From Chlorobiota bacterium (lineage in GTDB: Bacteria > Bacteroidota > Ignavibacteria > Ignavibacteriales > Ignavibacteriaceae), in NCBI GenBank assembly GCA_008363265.1, contig RHKR01000091.1, positions 1 to 9,152 of the forward strand: a stretch of DNA of 9,152 nt, given 5' to 3'. Position 1 is the first letter of the stretch, and every line of letters starts with the position of its first letter. Shown here in pieces: positions 5,856-9,152 of this stretch. The translations under genes and the position numbers were made by a program. The notes beneath the pieces were generated by a model. The model made no database searches. It was given only the letters and a program-made list of their open reading frames with translations, and had not been told where the DNA came from.

Positions 5856-7742
5856 TTATACTTTCTCCTTCGAAGTGGCGAACTTGTAGAGCATCGCGCC
5901 AAGACCCACGAACACGCCGAGTGAGATAAGGTCGCCGTAGCCACCAAGTCCTTCGAGCAGTTCGAGGTTAAGGAGCTGAATAACATTCTTTCCGGGCTCC
6001 ACTTCTGTAGCGATAAGGATCGCGAGGAGGATACCGGTAAGTGAACCGCCGGCGATAAGACCTGAGCTGAAAAGTGCTCCGGGTCCGATCTCGCCTTCTT
6101 CGTCGGCTGATTTGCTCTTTCTTTCCACAAGCCACTTAACAAGACCGCCGATAAAGATCGGGGCTGTAGTGGAGAGTGGCAGATAAGCACCCACCGCGAA
6201 GGTAAGGGAGCGAATACCCATGAGTTCGACCACGGCTGATATTGCCATACCGGTGATCACGAGTCCCCATGGAAGATCCTGACTCAAGAGTCCTTTAATT
6301 ACCGTAGCCATCAGAGTTGCCTGAGGCGCGGGAAGCGGATTTGATGAAACTGTTGAGTCGGCACCAATTCCTATCGCGTTGTTAAGGATCAGCATCGTGC
6401 CGCCAATTACGAACGATGAAGCAACAACACCGATTATAAGACCCCACTGCTGTTTTACAGGGGTGGCACCAACCAGGTAACCGGTCTTAAGATCCTGTGA
6501 AGTGGCGCCCGCGTTCGCGGCAGCGATACAGACGATCGAGCCTACAACCAGCGCGATCGGCTGATGTGAACTGTCTGTCCATCCGAGACCCACAAAGATA
6601 AGACTGGTAGCCATCAGAGTGGCGATGGTCATACCGGAAATCGGGTTGGATGATGAGCCGAGAATACCAACAATTCTCGAAGATACCGTAACGAAGAAGA
6701 ATCCGAAGATCACGATCATTATGGCAGAGAGGAAGTTCGTAGGAATTGAAGGTATAATAGCCATGAAAGCCACAAGAACAACCGCGCCAACGAGAACGAA
6801 GATGATCGGAAGATCTTTCTCGGTTCTGATAGCAGTGGATTTATCTGATCCCGACTTGATATCACCGAGTGAATCGCGGAACGCGCTGATGATCGTTGGA
6901 ATGGTCTTTATAAGAGTCATGATACCGGCAAATGTAACGGCACCGGCACCGATGTATCTTATGTAGTTGCTCCAGATCTCACGGGCCGTCATATCAGCGA
7001 TAAGTTTGCTCTTTACGGGCGGGAACGCTGTTTCAAGGCCCGAACCGAAGAGTGTGATGAGCGGAATAAGTACGAGCCATGAAAGGACACCACCCGCTAC
7101 CATCACGCCCGATATCTTGGGGCCGATAATGTAACCAACACCGAGAAGTTCGGGTGATATTTCTGCCATAATGGTACCGTTCGGAAGGTTTGAATCTTTC
7201 GCGAACGATTTGGTCGGAGTCTCTTTCCAGAACCCGAAGATCGACATGAAGACCTTGTAAAGGAAGGCGGCTCCAAGACCGTAGTAAACTTTCTGAGCGA
7301 GGTTTCCACCCTTTTCACCGGCGATGAGTACATCGGCGCAGGCAGTGCCTTCAGGGTATGGTAACACTCCATGTTCTTTAACGATAAGTGCCCTTCTGAG
7401 GGGAACCATGAAGAGAACTCCAAGGATACCTCCCGCCAAAGCGAGCACAAGGATCTGGAAGTATTCGAAATAGTCGACACCGCCATCGAGGAAAAGAAGT
7501 GCAGGGATGGTGAACACCACGCCCGCCGCGACAGACTCACCGGCCGAGCCGATCGTCTGAACGATATTATTCTCGAGAATGGTTGAATTTCCGATCTTCT
7601 TAAAAACTGCTATTGCCAGCACCGCGATAGGAATCGAAGCACTGACGGTAAGGCCTATCGCTTTGGGCGTGAACTCCGGCATAAGATCGGAGGCTGCAAT
7701 ATAAGGCTTGAATGCCTTCTCATTTTGTCCGTTTTGAGCCAT
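5856..7742 (-). CDS. OPT-family oligopeptide transporter
   Basis: This 628-residue inner-membrane protein has about 14-16 hydrophobic segments and is a typical bacterial member of the OPT (oligopeptide/YSL) family, secondary carriers of oligopeptides or metal chelates. Family blocks in order are: HGVLPYPEGTACADVL at 124-139, GSSSNPISGMTIATLMAT at 362-379, ANAGATSQDLKTGYLVGATP at 409-428, and GAYLPLSTTAPIFIGG at 518-533. Two charged loops (about 290-312 and 540-552) look cytoplasmic. The ATG at 7742-7740 (MAQNGQ) is preferred because AGGA stands 5 bases before it. An in-frame TTG at 7784 would add 14 residues (QFLFFGNQQSRTI) but has no ribosome site and overlaps the candidate promoter. It is the first gene of the operon and is followed without any gap by the PqqD-like gene. 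A dipeptidase downstream argues for peptides rather than iron chelates as substrate. Confidence 0.93.
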   Translation of the reverse strand: MAQNGQNEKAFKPYIAASDLMPEFTPKAIGLTVSASIPIAVLAIAVFKKIGNSTILENNIVQTIGSAGESVAAGVVFTIPALLFLDGGVDYFEYFQILVLALAGGILGVLFMVPLRRALIVKEHGVLPYPEGTACADVLIAGEKGGNLAQKVYYGLGAAFLYKVFMSIFGFWKETPTKSFAKDSNLPNGTIMAEISPELLGVGYIIGPKISGVMVAGGVLSWLVLIPLITLFGSGLETAFPPVKSKLIADMTAREIWSNYIRYIGAGAVTFAGIMTLIKTIPTIISAFRDSLGDIKSGSDKSTAIRTEKDLPIIFVLVGAVVLVAFMAIIPSIPTNFLSAIMIVIFGFFFVTVSSRIVGILGSSSNPISGMTIATLMATSLIFVGLGWTDSSHQPIALVVGSIVCIAAANAGATSQDLKTGYLVGATPVKQQWGLIIGVVASSFVIGGTMLILNNAIGIGADSTVSSNPLPAPQATLMATVIKGLLSQDLPWGLVITGMAISAVVELMGIRSLTFAVGAYLPLSTTAPIFIGGLVKWLVERKSKSADEEGEIGPGALFSSGLIAGGSLTGILLAILIATEVEPGKNVIQLLNLELLEGLGGYGDLISLGVFVGLGAMLYKFATSKEKV

Positions 7743-7782
7743 GATTGTCCTGGATTGTTGATTACCAAAAAACAGAAACTGC

Positions 7783-7810
7783 AATTTACCTATAATGGGG
7801 GAAATATCAA
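7783..7810 (-). promoter_or_regulatory. Candidate promoter of the peptide-use operon
   Basis: On the minus strand TTGATA (7810-7805) stands 16 bases before TAAATT (7788-7783). They match the sigma-70 consensus at 5 of 6 and 4 of 6 positions. Transcription would begin near 7776, giving a leader of about 35 bases before the transporter ATG. The TAAATTG also loosely resembles the Bacteroidota -7 element (TAnnTTTG). It is the only reasonable candidate in this spacer, but the match is modest. Confidence 0.3.
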
Positions 7811-7844
7811 GAGATGATTTGGGGGGATGAAGGGGATGTTTATC

Positions 7845-8348
7845 TCAGCATTTAGTTATTGTGTAGGGGGACTTCTGAAAATCAATATAGAGGTTGCGAT
7901 TAAATCTTCTAATCGGACTTTTAAACTGTTTCAAGAGTAATCGCCGATCATAATTTTTCATCCTGTGTACTACTGTCAAGTAAATGTTGAAATCATTATC
8001 ATTGTTGTAAATATCGGCGAATTTTACACACATGAATGAATCTATTGTATCTTCAAACTTTTTATAAATGCTTGCAAATTCACTGTTTAAATTTTGCGGA
8101 GCACTCTTTAATTCAATCAGATTGTGATCGTGACCATGTTTGTCGCACTCATTCGTAAAAAGACAATCTACGGAAGCGGGAGTATTTCCAGAACTTAAGC
8201 TCTTGAAATATGCTTCCGGGTTTACATTACACCAATCTACTCCATCAATACCCAAAGAAGCTCGGGTATCATTTTCCTGGCAAATCGAGCAAAGAAAATC
8301 TCTTAATATCTCATGATTTTTTATTTTCTCTACTAACCCTGGCATCAT
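7845..8348 (-). CDS. Uncharacterised protein with PD-(D/E)XK-like nuclease signature, partner of the ATPase
   Basis: I do not recognise this 167-residue protein as a named family. Residues 59-65 (SVDCLFT) and 77-83 (LIELKSA) form the pattern Asp61-(x17)-Glu79-x-Lys81, two predicted strands with spacing typical of the catalytic core of PD-(D/E)XK nucleases. A helix (about 88-106) and another strand (NIYLTVVH, 121-128) follow, which also fits. It carries Cys20-x-x-Cys23, Cys40, Cys62, Cys68 and the cluster His71/His73/His75, which might bind zinc or be structural. The C-terminal third is basic (KQFKSPIRRFNRN), as for nucleic-acid binding. The start is the ATG at 8348 (a second ATG follows at 8345), with GAG five bases upstream. 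It overlaps the ATPase gene by 38 bases, so the two are probably translated together. The DNA is AT-rich like the ATPase gene and unlike the genes to its left. A defence or DNA-cutting role is inference. Confidence 0.72.
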   Translation of the reverse strand: MMPGLVEKIKNHEILRDFLCSICQENDTRASLGIDGVDWCNVNPEAYFKSLSSGNTPASVDCLFTNECDKHGHDHNLIELKSAPQNLNSEFASIYKKFEDTIDSFMCVKFADIYNNDNDFNIYLTVVHRMKNYDRRLLLKQFKSPIRRFNRNLYIDFQKSPYTITKC

Positions 8349-9152
8349 ATTTCTCGTTAAGTTCGATTCTTTTATGAAATAGTTTTTCTGTTACACGAAG
8401 AAAATTATGATCTTCGATACCATCAGGCTTGGCAGCCATCTTTTTCGAAACGACACTACCTTTTTTCGATTTAACCATTAACTTGGAGGCAACTTCGCTT
8501 GAGCTGATTTCTCCACCAAGAATTTTATTTCCTAAACAGTCTAACATATAATCGCTATGCGATGTAATAATCACATGAATACCTAAATTAGCTAAATCGA
8601 TTAACGCATCCATGAATTTGATCTGGGTCTCAGGATGTAGATGTGCCTCTGGTTCCTCGATAAACAGCAAAGGTCTGACTCCAAAAATAAACTCGGGTTC
8701 CGGCTTGGAAAGATCTATGATCGCATGGTCTTTGATCACAAACTTAATGTAGGCGGTGATTATACTCAACTCGCTTACCATCGAAGACACTTCGGAGAGA
8801 TCAAATGATTCAGACAACTCAGTAGAATAGTGAATAATTCTGCCACTATCTCCATCGATTTGGACGGTTCCCCGAAGAAGTCTTTTTTCTAATGTATCGA
8901 TAATTTTCAGAAGATGGACTGAGGGTCGATTTAATCGGGCTTCAGTTAGATTAGTGAAGAAATCGGAAACCGGAACTGTAGTACTTGGGAGAACGAAGAG
9001 TTGATCTTTTATCTGGTTTTGATACTGATTTAGTTTTGAAATCATGCTACCGAAATTAATATATCCTAGATAAATGCCGGATCTAACAGCAGGCAAATAA
9101 TTCAGGCTTTCAGTATAAAAGTTAACTTCTGTTATAAATTCTGCAAGGTGTT
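8311..9152 (-). CDS. ABC/AAA-type ATPase (AAA_15/AAA_21-like), 5' end outside window
   Basis: The last 279 residues of the protein are visible; the frame stays open to the right edge, so the start and the Walker A motif lie outside. Visible parts are: YLPAVRSG at 18-25, resembling the conserved Pro-Ala-x-Arg segment of this ATPase group; SEVSSMVSEL at 119-128 at the place of the ABC signature helix; the Walker B strand and catalytic Glu LLFIEE at 161-166; a D-loop region EPEAHLHPE at 166-174; and the switch His in ITSHSD at 195-200. The tail (about 210-279) is lysine-rich and has no Toprim domain, so this is not an OLD-type nuclease. Such ATPases occur in SMC-like repair and in many anti-phage systems, where a separate protein does the cutting. 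The overlapping downstream gene would be that partner here. The role is inferred from architecture; the ATPase assignment itself is firm. Confidence 0.88.
   Translation of the reverse strand, partial: HLAEFITEVNFYTESLNYLPAVRSGIYLGYINFGSMISKLNQYQNQIKDQLFVLPSTTVPVSDFFTNLTEARLNRPSVHLLKIIDTLEKRLLRGTVQIDGDSGRIIHYSTELSESFDLSEVSSMVSELSIITAYIKFVIKDHAIIDLSKPEPEFIFGVRPLLFIEEPEAHLHPETQIKFMDALIDLANLGIHVIITSHSDYMLDCLGNKILGGEISSSEVASKLMVKSKKGSVVSKKMAAKPDGIEDHNFLRVTEKLFHKRIELNEKYDARVSRENKKS

Noticed and set aside
7569..7580. 12-base palindrome ATTCTCGAGAAT as an operator
   Set aside because: It lies inside the transporter coding sequence, and about two such palindromes are expected by chance in 9 kb.
5460..7742. 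RiPP biosynthesis cluster because of the PqqD-like protein
   Set aside because: No radical-SAM enzyme, precursor peptide, protease-exporter or other maturation gene is visible; the neighbours are transport and peptidase genes.
7743..7784. TTG start at 7784 for the OPT transporter
   Set aside because: It has no ribosome site and overlaps the candidate promoter; the ATG at 7742 has AGGA at good spacing.
7811..7846. GAGAT/ATCTC inverted repeat as a terminator after the nuclease-like gene
   Set aside because: The stem is only 5 bp with a loop of about 26 bases and has no T-run.
7845..8348. HNH nuclease partner as in Septu
   Set aside because: CSIC is present, but no His-Asn-His arrangement follows; the Asp/Glu-x-Lys pattern fits PD-(D/E)XK better.
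8311..9152. OLD-family (Gabija GajA-like) nuclease
   Set aside because: The protein ends about 80 residues after the switch His, with no Toprim domain motifs.

Overview
This is a 9,152-base bacterial window in which every gene I accept reads on the minus strand, so transcription runs from high to low coordinates. Features that suggest the Bacteroidota/Chlorobiota/Ignavibacteriota side of the tree are mostly weak Shine-Dalgarno sites, TTG starts, intergenic heptamer repeats, and an OPT transporter, stand-alone PqqD-like protein and M20C dipeptidase in tandem. That placement is inference; there is no rRNA or marker gene to fix it.

From right to left: (1) 9152-7845 is an AT-rich block (one sampled 60-base line is about 32% GC) with two overlapping genes: the 3' part of an ABC/AAA-type ATPase, and a 167-residue protein with a D-(x17)-E-x-K signature like a PD-(D/E)XK nuclease and an unusual Cys/His-rich segment. 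The pair resembles a two-gene anti-phage or DNA-processing module but matches no named system I can identify. (2) 7844-7743 is a short spacer where composition changes, with a candidate promoter for what follows. (3) 7742-2651 is a compact GC-richer operon (a sampled line is about 53% GC): OPT-family oligopeptide transporter, PqqD-like protein, M20C dipeptidase (PepD type) and an MFSD1-like MFS transporter, with gaps of 0, 8 and 2 bases. (4) 2650-2571 is an 80-base spacer carrying a heptamer tandem repeat. (5) 2570-1 holds a signal-peptide-bearing, probably outer-membrane protein, an M29-like aminopeptidase (1 base apart) and the start of a flippase-like/LPG-synthase-TM membrane protein (15 bases further).

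The genes of blocks 3 and 5 fit a peptide-scavenging role: two inner-membrane carriers could import oligopeptides and dipeptides, and a dipeptidase plus an aminopeptidase could break them down in the cytoplasm. The roles of the PqqD-like and outer-membrane proteins are not known. The left membrane protein may simply be a neighbour.

No stretch longer than about 100 bases lacks a gene. I saw no tRNA, rRNA, CRISPR array, insertion sequence or riboswitch. The least explained parts are the ATPase/nuclease-like pair, the stand-alone PqqD-like protein that abuts the transporter stop codon in the same frame, and a perfect 11-bp hairpin inside its coding start.
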